This document shows, one piece after another, positions 55,701 through 63,654 of a stretch of 64,000 nt of DNA (positions are counted from its first letter, which is position 1; each line of letters starts with the position of its first letter). The position numbers and the translations under genes were made by a program. This stretch comes from Aricia agestis (taxonomy: Eukaryota; Arthropoda; Insecta; Lepidoptera; Lycaenidae). The stretch lies in the NCBI RefSeq assembly GCF_905147365.1, contig NC_056408.1:17484001-17548000 (forward strand), in the 5' to 3' direction. A model generated the notes under the pieces. The model was not told the origin of the DNA. It did no database searches and was given only the letters and a program-made list of their open reading frames with translations.

Positions 55701-58700
55701 TAAAAATATATAAGGTACCTAAGTAGTAGGACTAATAGGTAAAAAAAAACAAAAATTTTTCAAACCACTTTTGACCTGGGCGATCATCTTTAAAATTATT
55801 TTTAAACTTCCCATCTCGAATTATTTTCTGAACAGTATTCAACAATTCTTGCTTTTTCACTGGAAATCCACATTTGGAAATATCAAGAAGCCATTCAACT
55901 ACTTTTTTTTCACCATCTACTCCTAGCGCTGGTTCTGGTCCAGGTTTCTTTACTCCATCTGGTCTGCGCCCACTGATTTTATCCAATATTGTGGTCTTGG
56001 GAATAGCATATTCTTTACATATTTGTCTTACCGATTTATTCTTCTCTCGAATTTCATTTAACGCTTTCTTTAAATCGTCTTCTGTGTATGTTCTCCTTTC
56101 CTTCTTCTTTCTTTTCTCCGAAGAACTCATCTTAAATAGAAAAAAAGAATAAAAGAACTCATTTTATTTAAAAATACAATTTTTAAACGTATTTTTAATA
56201 AAAAATATACAATAATATAATAATAAACAATACATTTCATAATTATTATTTTCACATGCAAGTCAACATGCAAATATTTAACGAAAATAGTGGACGCAAT
56301 TTGGTTTATGTATCATCCCCTGTAGGTATAGTTTGCGTCCACAGGTGGACGCAAAGTAGAAATTTTGTGAATTCGATGTAGTAATTCGCGTCCACCTTAT
56401 TTCAGTCGTTAAATATAAAAAACATAAGCAAATTCATAATAAATATTATTCCTTTTTACATTGTAATAGTCTACAAACAACTATGTAACCTAATTTTCAC
56501 TTAAAACAATAAAAAACTTACCATCGAACGCGCCGCTGCACACTATTTTTTTTGTCGCGCGAGCGCGCGCAGTGCTCCCTTGTTGAACAGCCGAGGCTAA
56601 CTATTTCTTCTAAACGGTTTTGGTTTGGCGCACGGACCTTTTGTCCATGTGTGCGTACCTCGTATACATTGACGTATTAGCGGGAATGACTTTTCGTTTG
56701 ATTGGTGTGTTAGTTTACTTATTTTCGGGATTTTAAAAAGGAAGATCCGCAAAATGGACGCGAATTGGTCTATGGACGCGAAAGGGCGAACTTACCCTAC
56801 TTGTTTTACAGTAATTATACACAACACTTGTGTTCCTTATACCTTGTATGTGTTTCTTGTGTACTAAATCAATGCAGTCTTAGCTCATCGCACAAATGCA
56901 AACCTTATTGTTGACTAGACATATAGGTATACTACACCTCACTTATGTTATTATTCTGAAACCTCACTAACACTAAATGGATTACTAAGGTCTCTACGTC
57001 TTTACTTATGTATCAGTTCGTGATTAACTTGAGAATACTTAATCGTTTTCCAAAAATTTGGACACTTCGAATGTTAAGTTTTTTGGTTTTAATAACGAAT
57101 TATTTTCACTAAAATATATGCTACAGACTAAAATATAACTTATTAAGTAACTAACCAACTAAATAGCAATATAATTTAAGACTAAAAAGTATGTAATATT
57201 AATAAATAAAATTACTAAAATGTAAACTATTCAGTAAAAGCTACTCGTTGGTTGGTGTTTATTGAATTGCTGTATTTGACGTAAAAGCAAGCGAGCTTAT
57301 GTCAGAAGTGTTGTCATGATACCAAATGATACGAAATTATTACTCAGTTAACAATGGAGAAGTGAGTTTTGTGTCACGTGACCACTGACTGGCTGGAAAA
57401 TAGAGGTCATGGTACCAAAATGCGAGCCAGTCAGTATTCTGGCTGGCTTTAAGAGCTCATGATAGAGGCCCTGCACGAGAATCTGACGCGAGTTTCACGG
57501 TTTTTACGTAGGTTTTTACCCATCCCACAAAAGTGCTCAACGCCGCTAAAGAAGTTTTCACTTCAAAACCTCTTTGCTTCAGGAGGTCCGCAATATGCAC
57601 CAACATTTAAAAAGTGGGTCATGAAACAAAGGAGTTTGGGAACCTCTGGTATAGACCGTACGTAACAAACAGACCATGTGTGGAAATTCCTTCAGCTTGG
57701 CCTCCCTGCCGCCCGAGATGCGGTCCACGTAGACGTTGCACGTGTTGGCTCTGGTGAACGAGTCGGGGTCGCCGTCAGAAGCAACGCACTTGTTCGAGTA
57801 CTGTCGGTAGCTCAGGCATTCTGAAATTTTACATACTTACAAGTTACAACTATTTAGGATGGGTTGTACCAGAGGCGTGGTTATAGTTACAGTTACGGTC
57901 AAAGTTATGGTTATAGTTATGGCTAACTTTAACTTTAACCTTAACTTACAGGAGGTTCCGAGGACGACTTCCGAACACGTTGCGCCCCACGTCGCAGACA
58001 ATACGTGTTTAGTGTTAGTGTTAGTTTTTAGTATAATTGTAATTTGTACTTTTTTCGCCACGTTCATTGAAAGCCTTGTCGAGCTCAAGGTTATCGTTAA
58101 ATACGGCGTCCATTATTGACTTTAACCAAAGATTTGACATTTTGTATTGTAGTTAAAGTTACAGTTATAGTTAAAGTAAGTTGGTGCAACCCACCCTAAC
58201 TATTTATTCGTTAAATCTGTGGGGGAGGCTTATGCCCAGGGGAAGGAGAGCATATACTCTAAAAAATCTGTGATTATTACTTACTCTCAAATGCAATGCT
58301 TTCTGCTACGCTGAGTTCAATATTAGGATTCATTTTGACGTTAGGAAATTTTGGGCAGTTGTCGGGCTCCTCTACCACTCTGCTCTCTATATTCTGTTGA
58401 TCGACAGTATCTTTGCAGCACACCATCGGTAACGTTCCGTCGTACATACACGTCTGAAATAAGACAGAACGTATGTAAGTACAATATTGATAAAGTTGGC
58501 GCACTAGAGCGCGTTATGAGGCATAATAGTTAGTGTGTAAAACAAGGCGTTTTAAGCGACAACTACAGCAATGCTTCACATAATCAAGCAGTCACAAAAT
58601 AATTAACTACTTAAATTAAGTTTCAATTAAGTTATCTATCACACTTTGGCATTGTGCGTCACCGAGTCGCATTATGTTCTGCCGTTAAGAAATTTCTGCT

Positions 58701-60663
58701 CTCATTTTAACAATAAAACAAGCCTTAGATTTTGGAAATCTTTGTTTAAAGAGGCCCATTCATTATCCTGCATTGCAGTCCGCCGTGCAGTCCGCCGGCT
58801 AATGCAGGATAGTGAATGGTGTTGCAGGCCTGCACGGCAGGCCTGCATTGCAGCCCTGCAACACCATTCACTATCCTGCATTAGCCGGCGGACTGCACGG
58901 CGGAGTGCAATGCAGGATAATGAATGGGCCTCTTTATCTAGCAAACCACAGACATAGATCAAGATAGATACCGCATGTGTATGTACTTCGCGTGCCATAT
59001 CGCGTTCCCAAGCGACGAGCAATGCTCGTCTTTCGAAAGTCTGTTCTTTAGTCTGCTATCGGAATCGGACGTCAATCGGAATTTGAAAAATGCCTAAATG
59101 CCTAAAAGTGCCGTATTGAGCTGTAGAAATTCAAATAGAAACGTTGGCCTTGATAATGGACCCGTTTCTTATCATCGGCACGTCACAGTAGGTAGGAAAA
59201 AAGTGACACGCTCGTTTTCATACAAATGGTACATGCGGTATCTATCTTGATCTATGTCTGTGTAGCAAACCTTAATGGCACTCACCATGTCACGCCATCT
59301 CATAATACCGTCGTCGGTAGCCTGAAAGTATTTCCGCAATGGCCCAGTGTCTGGATACGAGTCAGTTTTGGGACAGCAAGCTATCTGAACTCTTCTTTTC
59401 CCTTCATAGCCGCAAAGCTGAAAAACGTTTTAAATTTCTCGTTGAAAGTAAATATGATTAAACAATCATCCAAACATATAATATTTTATAGTAACAACAG
59501 TCAACACTGTTAATGAAGTAGGGGTAAAACCCCTAGAGACTCATAGGGAAAGCCACAAAAATGGGATTCGATCTGCTGCCGCCGACACTGTGACTATCGG
59601 CCACGCTCAGAGAGATTTTAATTAGATTAAAATTAATGTATCTGTCGTAGGATGATTTGATAAATCGGATTATCGCGAAAATTCTAGGGACTTCGCGAAA
59701 ACATGGATAATTAGACAATGGTGATTACATTTTTCAATCTTACTGACAAAAAGTCGTGTTTTCGCGAAAACGCGAGTCGCCTTAGTAAGATTGCGAAACG
59801 AATCGTTAGTTATTATCGAAAAAAATCACTGATTGGTCGGTTTAAGTGCCCCACAACAACATCTTCTCTGATTGGTTTAAGATTTGACGTTTTAAATGTC
59901 AATTCATTGTCACGCGTTGTTTATTTTTTGAGGTAGTTTTTGTAAGCGAGCTAGCGGTTTATGATATTTTAAATGTGTTTAGAATTGCAGTTGGACTTGA
60001 AAAATAGTGCGAAACGTTATTTAAAAGTGATGAAATTAGTGCTGAAAGTTAAACAGATCCAGAAACTAATTCTGAGGTTATGGTTGAGATAAGAAAAAGG
60101 TTAAATAAAAAGTAAAGTTCCTATGAAGAGGCATTGTCATTTCTTACCCTTTATAATTCTATGGTGTAATACCTCAAAGATACATATAGAAAAAGATAGT
60201 AACCAATCAGAATAAGAGTTGGCCAGTAAGCAAAAATCAAGCCAATCAGCGTTAAGAATGTGCAATGTTACTAAGGCAACTCGCGTTTTTGCAAAAAACC
60301 TAACTTTTTTTAGAAAAATTTAAAAATATAAACAGCATTATCTAATTATCCGTGTTTAAGCGAAATCCCTAGAATTTTTGCGATAGTTCGATTCATCAAA
60401 TCATCCTACGACATATCTAATCATTATGTCTTTAAGTGCGGCCGTAAAATCCAAATCTTTGGTGTATGCTCGATTAAGATTACAGAAAAGAAAAATAGCA
60501 ACATAATGATTTAAGCATTAACTAAGCACCTAATATAAATTAAAATAAAAGGCGTTACTTACCGTCGGTTTCATTTCGTTTACATTCACCACTAACTTGG
60601 AATACTCGCACTCGTCATAAAGTTTGCAAACACCATTTTTGCCTCCGACTGAACACACATCGC
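46540..60663 (-). CDS. CLIP-domain serine protease, nine exons (5' exon not found)
   Basis: A secreted trypsin-like protease of the insect haemolymph cascade family. Exons 60563-60663, 59286-59417, 58285-58453, 57675-57820, 50204-50328, 49506-49655, 48946-49075, 48105-48227 and 46540-46731 join in phase to about 421 residues; the signal-peptide exon is missing, likely beyond 64000. Order: a CLIP domain with six Cys (VCSVGG, GVC, DEC, LCGY, CC), an extra TCMYDGTLPMVCC, a linker, the activation site R/ISGG, then the S1 domain. Catalytic residues: His in TAGHA, Asp in NDIALL, Ser in GDSGGP. Asp189 (DSCRGDSGG) predicts cleavage after Arg/Lys. Cys42 and Cys58 are both missing (IGGG, GHAL). The nearest known type seems to be snake-like CLIP proteases; the substrate is unknown. 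Confidence 0.92.
47100..47850. mobile_element. Possible PIF/Harbinger-like remnant with CACTCAGCC motifs
   Basis: The region repeats (CA)CACTCAGCC(C) and CTGCCGCTGC-type motifs at both sides (47155-47310 and 47640-47830) around a short ORF at 47344-47508. Terminal repeats were not resolved, so limits are approximate. Confidence 0.35.
47344..47508 (+). CDS. 54-residue basic ORF, Harbinger N-terminus-like
   Basis: MADIETVAATALCLLSIY... followed by NRRRRRRSIRKLWMREIHRN. The hydrophobic start and the R-rich W-x-R-E segment recall the first residues of Harbinger-type DDE proteins. It stops after 54 residues, so it would be a fragment. The match is by eye only. Confidence 0.3.
   Translation: MADIETVAATALCLLSIYNYMHILKRNQNRSNRRRRRRSIRKLWMREIHRNRTP
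48105..48227 (-). CDS. Protease exon with Asp189
   Basis: Encodes IEAVSKDEQLCIAKFNQKNF and SERMLCVSGKSETQDSCR. The Asp six residues before the active Ser sets trypsin-like specificity. Donor TGCAGG|GTGAGT. Confidence 0.93.
48366..48588 (+). mobile_element. Helitron-like repeat
   Basis: TATAAATGCGAAAGTGTG, a (CTGT)n run, and the end GGAGTTGCGGGCGTCATCTAG. It lies in a protease intron. Confidence 0.6.
48601..48763. mobile_element. 163-bp MITE
   Basis: Arms of about 45 bp: AGGCCGAAGTTACGCGGCGT at the left and its near-perfect inverse ending CGCAACTTCGGCCTAGTGTG at the right. No coding capacity. Confidence 0.8.
48872..48970. repeat. 33-bp tandem repeat carrying a splice donor, three units
   Basis: Units 48872-48904, 48905-48937 and 48938-48970 share CTGCTTACCATCATCA...CGGAAGTTTAC. 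On the minus strand each holds GATGATG|GT(A/G)AGC. Confidence 0.92.
48946..49075 (-). CDS. Protease exon with tandemly repeated donor
   Basis: Encodes VKLSEFIRPACLPVRG and YVIAGWGQTTDKGNTSDVLM. The 3' end lies in a 33-bp repeat with three copies (48872-48970). The first donor, ATG|GTAAGC, keeps the frame; reading on meets TAA. Confidence 0.92.
49090..49505. other. Protease intron with C run and repeat-like segment
   Basis: CCCCCCCCCC at 49120-49130 and a segment from about 49345 (CAGTACCGGATTTATATATT...GCCGCCCC) that looks like one end of a hAT-type repeat. No exon seen. Confidence 0.35.
49506..49655 (-). CDS. Protease exon with catalytic Asp
   Basis: Encodes KRVKYALLGSLNKRN, IQRIPYDTYDSSTKAN and NDIALLKLDRR, including the catalytic Asp. 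Donor CGACG|GTGAGG (phase 2). Confidence 0.93.
49737..49962 (+). mobile_element. Helitron-like repeat in protease intron
   Basis: Starts AAATCTATATATATAAAACT with GACTGACTGAC and ends GCCGCGGGCAAAAGCTCGTTAG. The CTAG end is degenerate. Confidence 0.6.
50204..50328 (-). CDS. Protease exon with catalytic His
   Basis: Encodes AVIGCLNGAPNADAEIVWIG and GGALISDKFILTAGHALFDLD. The catalytic His is present; the flanking Cys42 (normally CGG) and Cys58 (normally AHC) are both replaced. The preceding intron is 7.3 kb and full of transposons. Confidence 0.93.
50530..50870. repeat. AATCGATT-rich tandem repeat
   Basis: About four units of 60-75 bp with ATCGATTTTTTTAATTAATC, GAAACCCTTACAATCGATTA and AACCCATTTTTTATGAAA. 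Unit lengths vary. Confidence 0.8.
50906..52402. mobile_element. Non-autonomous hAT-like element with GAGGAAG arrays
   Basis: Left TAGGGTTGTTGAGGAAG and right CTCAGCAACCCTA are inverted ends, with a perfect 8-bp duplication GTTTTTAG at 50898-50905 and 52403-52410. The first about 160 bp and the last about 160 bp are arrays of GAGGAAG(C/A)GG(A)-type motifs. Between them, 51277-51420 is the inverse of about 51985-52130. No transposase. Confidence 0.8.
52411..54139. other. Protease intron, AT-rich
   Basis: No exon seen. A hairpin at 53945-53978 (GTGTGAGTAT...ATACTCACAC) and another at 54100-54134 (ATACATGAGGACTT...inverse) are present. Confidence 0.4.
54140..55264. repeat. Diverged tandem duplication of about 0.5 kb
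   Basis: 54140-54656 and 54692-55264 are copies with the same order of segments: AATATAAAACTAATA, TTATGTTTTATGAACAATAA, AAGTTATAAATGAAAAAGTG and GAAATAGTTTGTGAAATAAC. Indels are common, so the duplication is old. The second copy abuts the element at 55290. Confidence 0.75.
55290..56797. mobile_element. Pogo-like transposon with GCGTCCA arrays
   Basis: The inverted ends GGGTCATTTCGCC and GGCGAACTTACCC are imperfect and flanked by TA (55288-55289 and 56798-56799). GCGTCCA or its inverse occurs about five times near each end (55309, 55499, 55519, 55548; 56291, 56334, 56345, 56389, 56757, 56774). It carries the ORF at 55732-56130 on the minus strand. 1.5 kb, non-autonomous or decayed. Confidence 0.75.
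55732..56130 (-). CDS. Truncated pogo/Tigger-like transposase (HTH-psq and CENP-B-type DNA-binding part)
   Basis: 132 residues. After a basic start (SSSEKRKKKERRTY) the segment DDLKKALNEIREKNKSVRQI, CKEYAIPKTTILDKISGR is a psq-type helix-turn-helix, as in pogo/Tigger transposases and domesticated derivatives. A second part, VVEWLLDISKCGFPVKKQEL to GQKWFEKFLFFF, resembles the CENP-B-type domain. The catalytic DDE domain is absent and the frame stops a few codons after the usual GxxWxxxFL point. It may be a remnant; a role as a repressor that binds the flanking GCGTCCA motifs is only a guess. Confidence 0.75.
   Translation of the reverse strand: MSSSEKRKKKERRTYTEDDLKKALNEIREKNKSVRQICKEYAIPKTTILDKISGRRPDGVKKPGPEPALGVDGEKKVVEWLLDISKCGFPVKKQELLNTVQKIIRDGKFKNNFKDDRPGQKWFEKFLFFFTY
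56800..57598. other. Protease intron, nothing recognised
   Basis: AT-rich. CCAGTCAGTATTCTGGCTGG at 57425 is a small palindrome-like motif. No exon. Confidence 0.4.
57599..57643. repeat. Right end of a hAT MITE (truncated)
   Basis: AGGAGTTTGGGAACCTCTG is the right terminal repeat of the 37225/39772 family. The left end and target duplication were not found. Confidence 0.5.
57675..57820 (-). CDS. Protease exon with zymogen activation site
   Basis: Encodes CLSYRQYSNKCVASDGD, a Cys that would link to the protease domain (TRANTCN) and DRISGGREAKLKEFPHM, where cleavage after Arg would free the Ile N terminus. Confidence 0.93.
57857..58196. mobile_element. 340-bp MITE with internal GTTA repeats
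   Basis: Ends GGATGGGTTGTACCA and TGGTGCAACCCACCC (inverse), with TA at 57855-57856 and 58197-58198. The interior next to each end is a run of AGTTA/GGTTATAGTTA-type repeats. It lies in the intron beside the activation-site exon. Confidence 0.75.
58285..58453 (-). CDS. Protease exon, extra half CLIP module and linker
   Basis: Encodes TCMYDGTLPMVCC, which has the spacing of CLIP cysteines 4-6, then a linker with KDTVDQQNIESRV and DNCPKFPNV. It joins the previous exon in phase 0 and the next in phase 1. No exon for cysteines 1-3 of a second CLIP was found. Confidence 0.9.
58747..58936. repeat. Nearly perfect 190-bp palindrome built of smaller palindromes
   Basis: Arms of about 82 bp (TAAAGAGGCCCATTCATTAT...) match their inverse with one mismatch seen. 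Each arm is itself an imperfect palindrome: ATTATCCTGCATTGCA... is answered by TAATGCAGGATAGTGAAT. The central 25 bp repeat CAGGCCTGCA twice. It lies in a protease intron. Confidence 0.92.
59286..59417 (-). CDS. Protease exon, CLIP domain part 2
   Basis: Encodes LCGYEGKRRVQIACC, the last three CLIP cysteines, then a linker with YPDTGPLRKYFQATDDG. It is symmetric, phase 0 at both ends. Confidence 0.92.
59642..60412. mobile_element. Non-autonomous DNA element with about 80-bp inverted ends
   Basis: GTCGTAGGATGATTTGATAA... at the left and its inverse ending ATCATCCTACGAC at the right, similar over about 78 bp. Farther inside, CGCGAGTCGCCTTAGTAA is answered by TTACTAAGGCAACTCGCG. No transposase ORF. 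Confidence 0.75.
60563..60663 (-). CDS. Protease exon, CLIP domain part 1
   Basis: Encodes DVCSVGGKNGVCKLYDECEY, the first three CLIP cysteines, and ends MKPT at ACG|GTAAGT. The acceptor is TTTTTCAG with one base of a codon missing, so at least one coding exon lies upstream. An unspliced reading with MWLSSKQN upstream is probably intron. Confidence 0.93.
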
Positions 60664-60944
60664 CTGAAAAACATAATGCAAAATTAAAAATATTTTGCTT
60701 ACTGGACAACCACATTGTCTCATGAGCGGCAAGGGGTAGTAAGTAGCAATCAGACCAATATTAAGGCCTGGGTATTCTCTTTGATAAGTGATAAGTACAG
60801 GTACTCGTATTTAGAGAAAGAAGAGCATTTTCGCACTACGCTCAATCTGAATCCGATTCGAACCTGCGATTCGCAGATATCGGAGAGAAGGTAGATTTTA
60901 ATGCTTAAGTTATCATAGAAAATACATTAGGTACTAAATGTTCC

Positions 60945-61262
60945 GCGCGGCTTCGTCCGCGTTATTTAGGAATTTCACGGAAATCGTATATTTTTCCGCA
61001 AAAAATACCCTATGTCCCTTCACCTGGTCTATCCTTTATGTGTGACAAATAACATAAAAATTGCTCTAGTAGTTCTTAAGATAATAAGCAATTTCCCCCT
61101 TTTTTTCCACATTTACCTCTATTTCTTCGCTCCTATTAGTCTTAGCCTAATAAAATATAGCCTATATCCTTCCTCGATAAATGGGCTATCTAAAATTAAA
61201 AGAATTTTTCAAATCAGACCAGTAGTTCCGGAGATTGGCGCGTTAAAACAAACAAACAAACT
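60945..61262 (-). mobile_element. Inverted Helitron-like fragment
   Basis: Minus-strand relative of the 43339 element: GCGCGGCTTCGTCCGCGTTA at the left, then GAAATTGC/ATAAGCAATTTC and GATTGGCGCG... and the AAACAAACAAAC end. Confidence 0.6.
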
Positions 61263-61274
61263 CTTCCGCTTTAT

Positions 61275-61886
61275 CCATACTAATATTATAAATGCGAAAG
61301 TATCTCTGTCTGTCTGTCTGTCTGTCTGTCTTGCTTTCACGCCAAAACTACTGAACCGATTGCAATGAAATTTTGTATACAGTTATTCTAGAGTCTGAGA
61401 AAGGACATAGGCTACATTTTGATGTGGGAAAATATCTTATTTCCATGAAAATATCGATGAAAATGAATTCGCATTGCGCGTGGCCAGCGCTCATCCCGGG
61501 GGTCCTGGGTTCGAGTCCCGCAGGCGGAACAAAAAGTTTTCAATGTTCCTGGGTCTTGGATGTGTATTAAAATAAAATTTCAAAAATCTTAAACATATTT
61601 TATGTATAATATTATAAAAAATCCAGAAATATATCGATGGAATGAACATTTTAGTTCTAATACGATTCAACAGATGGCGTTTTATTTTTTACTTTATTGT
61701 AACATAGAACTAATCATACTTATTAGTTAGTATGTTTTTGTTTATAGTTTTTAATACGTTAGAATATTATGTTTAATAATATTATCACTTGGTATAATAA
61801 TAATCAATCTATCTTATCTTATGTAGAACTCCTACTGCATTTCTAATCCATACTATCCATACTAATATTATAAATGCGAAAGTATC

Positions 61887-61917
<31 letters not shown>

Positions 61918-62785
61918 TGCTTTCACGCCAAAACTACTGAACCGATTGCAATGAAATTTTGTATACAGTTATTCTAGAGTCTGAGAAAGGACATAGGCTA
62001 CATTTTGATGTGGGAAAATATCTTATTTCCATGAAAATATCGATGAAAATGAATTCGCATTGCGCGTGGCCAGCGCTCATCCCGGGGGTCCTGGGTTCGA
62101 GTCCCGCAGGCGGAACAAAAAGTGTTCAATGTTCCTGGGTCTTGGATGTGTATTAAAATAAAATTTCAAAAATCTTAAACATATTTTATGTATAATATTA
62201 TAAAAAATCCAGAAATATATCGATGGAATGAACATTTTAGTTCTAATACGATTCAACAGATGGCGTTTTATTTTTTACTTTATTGTAACATAGAACTAAT
62301 CATACTTATTAGTTAGTATGTTTTTGTTTATAGTTTTTAATACGTTAGAATATTATGTTTAATAATATTATCACTTGGTATAATAATAATCAATCTATCT
62401 TATCTTATGTAGAACTCCTACTGCATTTCTAATCCATACTATCCATACTAATCCATACTAATATTATAAATGCGAAAGTATCTCTGTCTGTCTGTCTGTC
62501 TGTCTTGCTTTCACGCCAAAACTACTGAACCGATTGCAATGAAATTTTGTATACAGTTATTCTAGAGTCTGAGAAAGGACATAGGCTACATTTTGATGTG
62601 GGAATATATCTTATTTCCATGAAAATTTCGATGAAAATGAATTCGCATTGCGCGTGGCCAGCGCTCATCCCGGGGGTCCTGGGTTCGAGTCCCGCAGGCG
62701 GAACAAAAAGTTTTCAATGTTCCTGGGTCTTGGATGTGTATTAAAATAAAATTTCAAAAATCTTAAACATATTTTATGTATAATA
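61275..62785 (+). mobile_element. Three tandem Helitron/SINE composites, about 587 bp each
   Basis: The unit CCATACTAATATTATAAATG...(CTGT)n...GGGGGTCCTGGGTTCGAGTC...TCTTATGTAGAACTCCTACT is repeated head to tail with starts about 61275, 61857 and 62453. The third copy breaks off at TTTTATGTATAATA, where an inverted Helitron end follows. Identity between copies is very high. The three identical 65-codon ORFs (61373, 61959, 62547) are repeat-derived. Confidence 0.85.
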
Positions 62786-62955
62786 CTAGCTGTTGCCCGC
62801 GACTTCGTCCGCGTGGACTTTAGTTTATAGCGCGCGGTGTCAACAAAATTTGTGTCAAATTTAAAAACTTTTTAAAACCCTGGTAAGTGCTTCCGGTGTA
62901 GCGCGGCCCTTAATTAATCAAAATACCCAAAAACAGCTATGCAGTGTGCACATAA
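62786..62955 (-). mobile_element. Inverted Helitron end fragment
   Basis: CTAGCTGTTGCCCGCGACTT to about 62955, minus orientation; only the 3' part of the 42288 family. Confidence 0.65.
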
Positions 62956-63654
62956 TCTATACTAATATTATAAATGCGAAAGTATCTCTGTCTGTCTGTC
63001 TGTCTGTCAGTCTCGCTTTCACGCCAAACGCCAAAAGTATCTCTGTCTGTCTGTCTGTCTGTCTGTCTGTCAGTCTCGCTTTCACGCCAAACGCCAAAAC
63101 TTCCGAACCGATTGTAATGAAATTTTGTATACAGATAGTCTAAAGCCTGAGAAAGGACATAGGCTACTTTTTTACTGGAAAAAAGGGTTGTAAGGGGGTG
63201 AAAATGCGTAAATTTGTTCAAATTAAGTTAGTTCCAACAATTCATAATAGATGGCGCCGTGCGTCTTCTACATCGCGCTGACGCTTGCTCAAAAGTCTTT
63301 CTATAAGACGTGGTATCATCTTTTTAAGTTTCGATTTTTTTCGATTGTTATATCTATTCTACGGTATTAAATAACTCAGTACTTTATCTGTGCAGTGACG
63401 TAACCTTAAATCTATCAATGATAAATAGTTTATGGGTAAAGTTGTGTAATTGGAGGGCTAAATAAGCTTTAAAATTTGGCATAAAATATAAAGTTTAATA
63501 TAAAAAAATGAAATACTTATTGTGTGCACACTGCACAGCTGTATTGATTTAAGGGGTACCAGGGTTTTTTTATAAAAGCTTTTGACACCAATTTTGTTGA
63601 CATCGCGCGCTATAAACTGAAGTCCACGCGGACGAAGTCGCGGGCAACAGCTAG
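62956..63654 (+). mobile_element. Helitron-like element
   Basis: TC start after A and end GTCGCGGGCAACAGCTAG before T. The CTGT segment with CACGCCAAACGCCAAAA is internally duplicated (62990-63040 and 63041-63100). Confidence 0.8.

Noticed and set aside
58646..59022. Overlapping ORFs of about 105 residues on both strands
   Set aside because: They arise from the 190-bp palindrome, which reads the same on both strands.
60530..60715. Start of the protease at MWLSSKQN with unspliced signal peptide
   Set aside because: The segment ends TTATGTTTTTCAG, a normal intron end, and the peptide is a poor signal sequence. An upstream exon is more likely, though it was not found.
61300..63090. (CTGT)n runs looking like a regular array, possibly CRISPR-like
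   Set aside because: They are microsatellites at the 5' end of Helitron-like repeats in a eukaryotic genome; there are no spacers.
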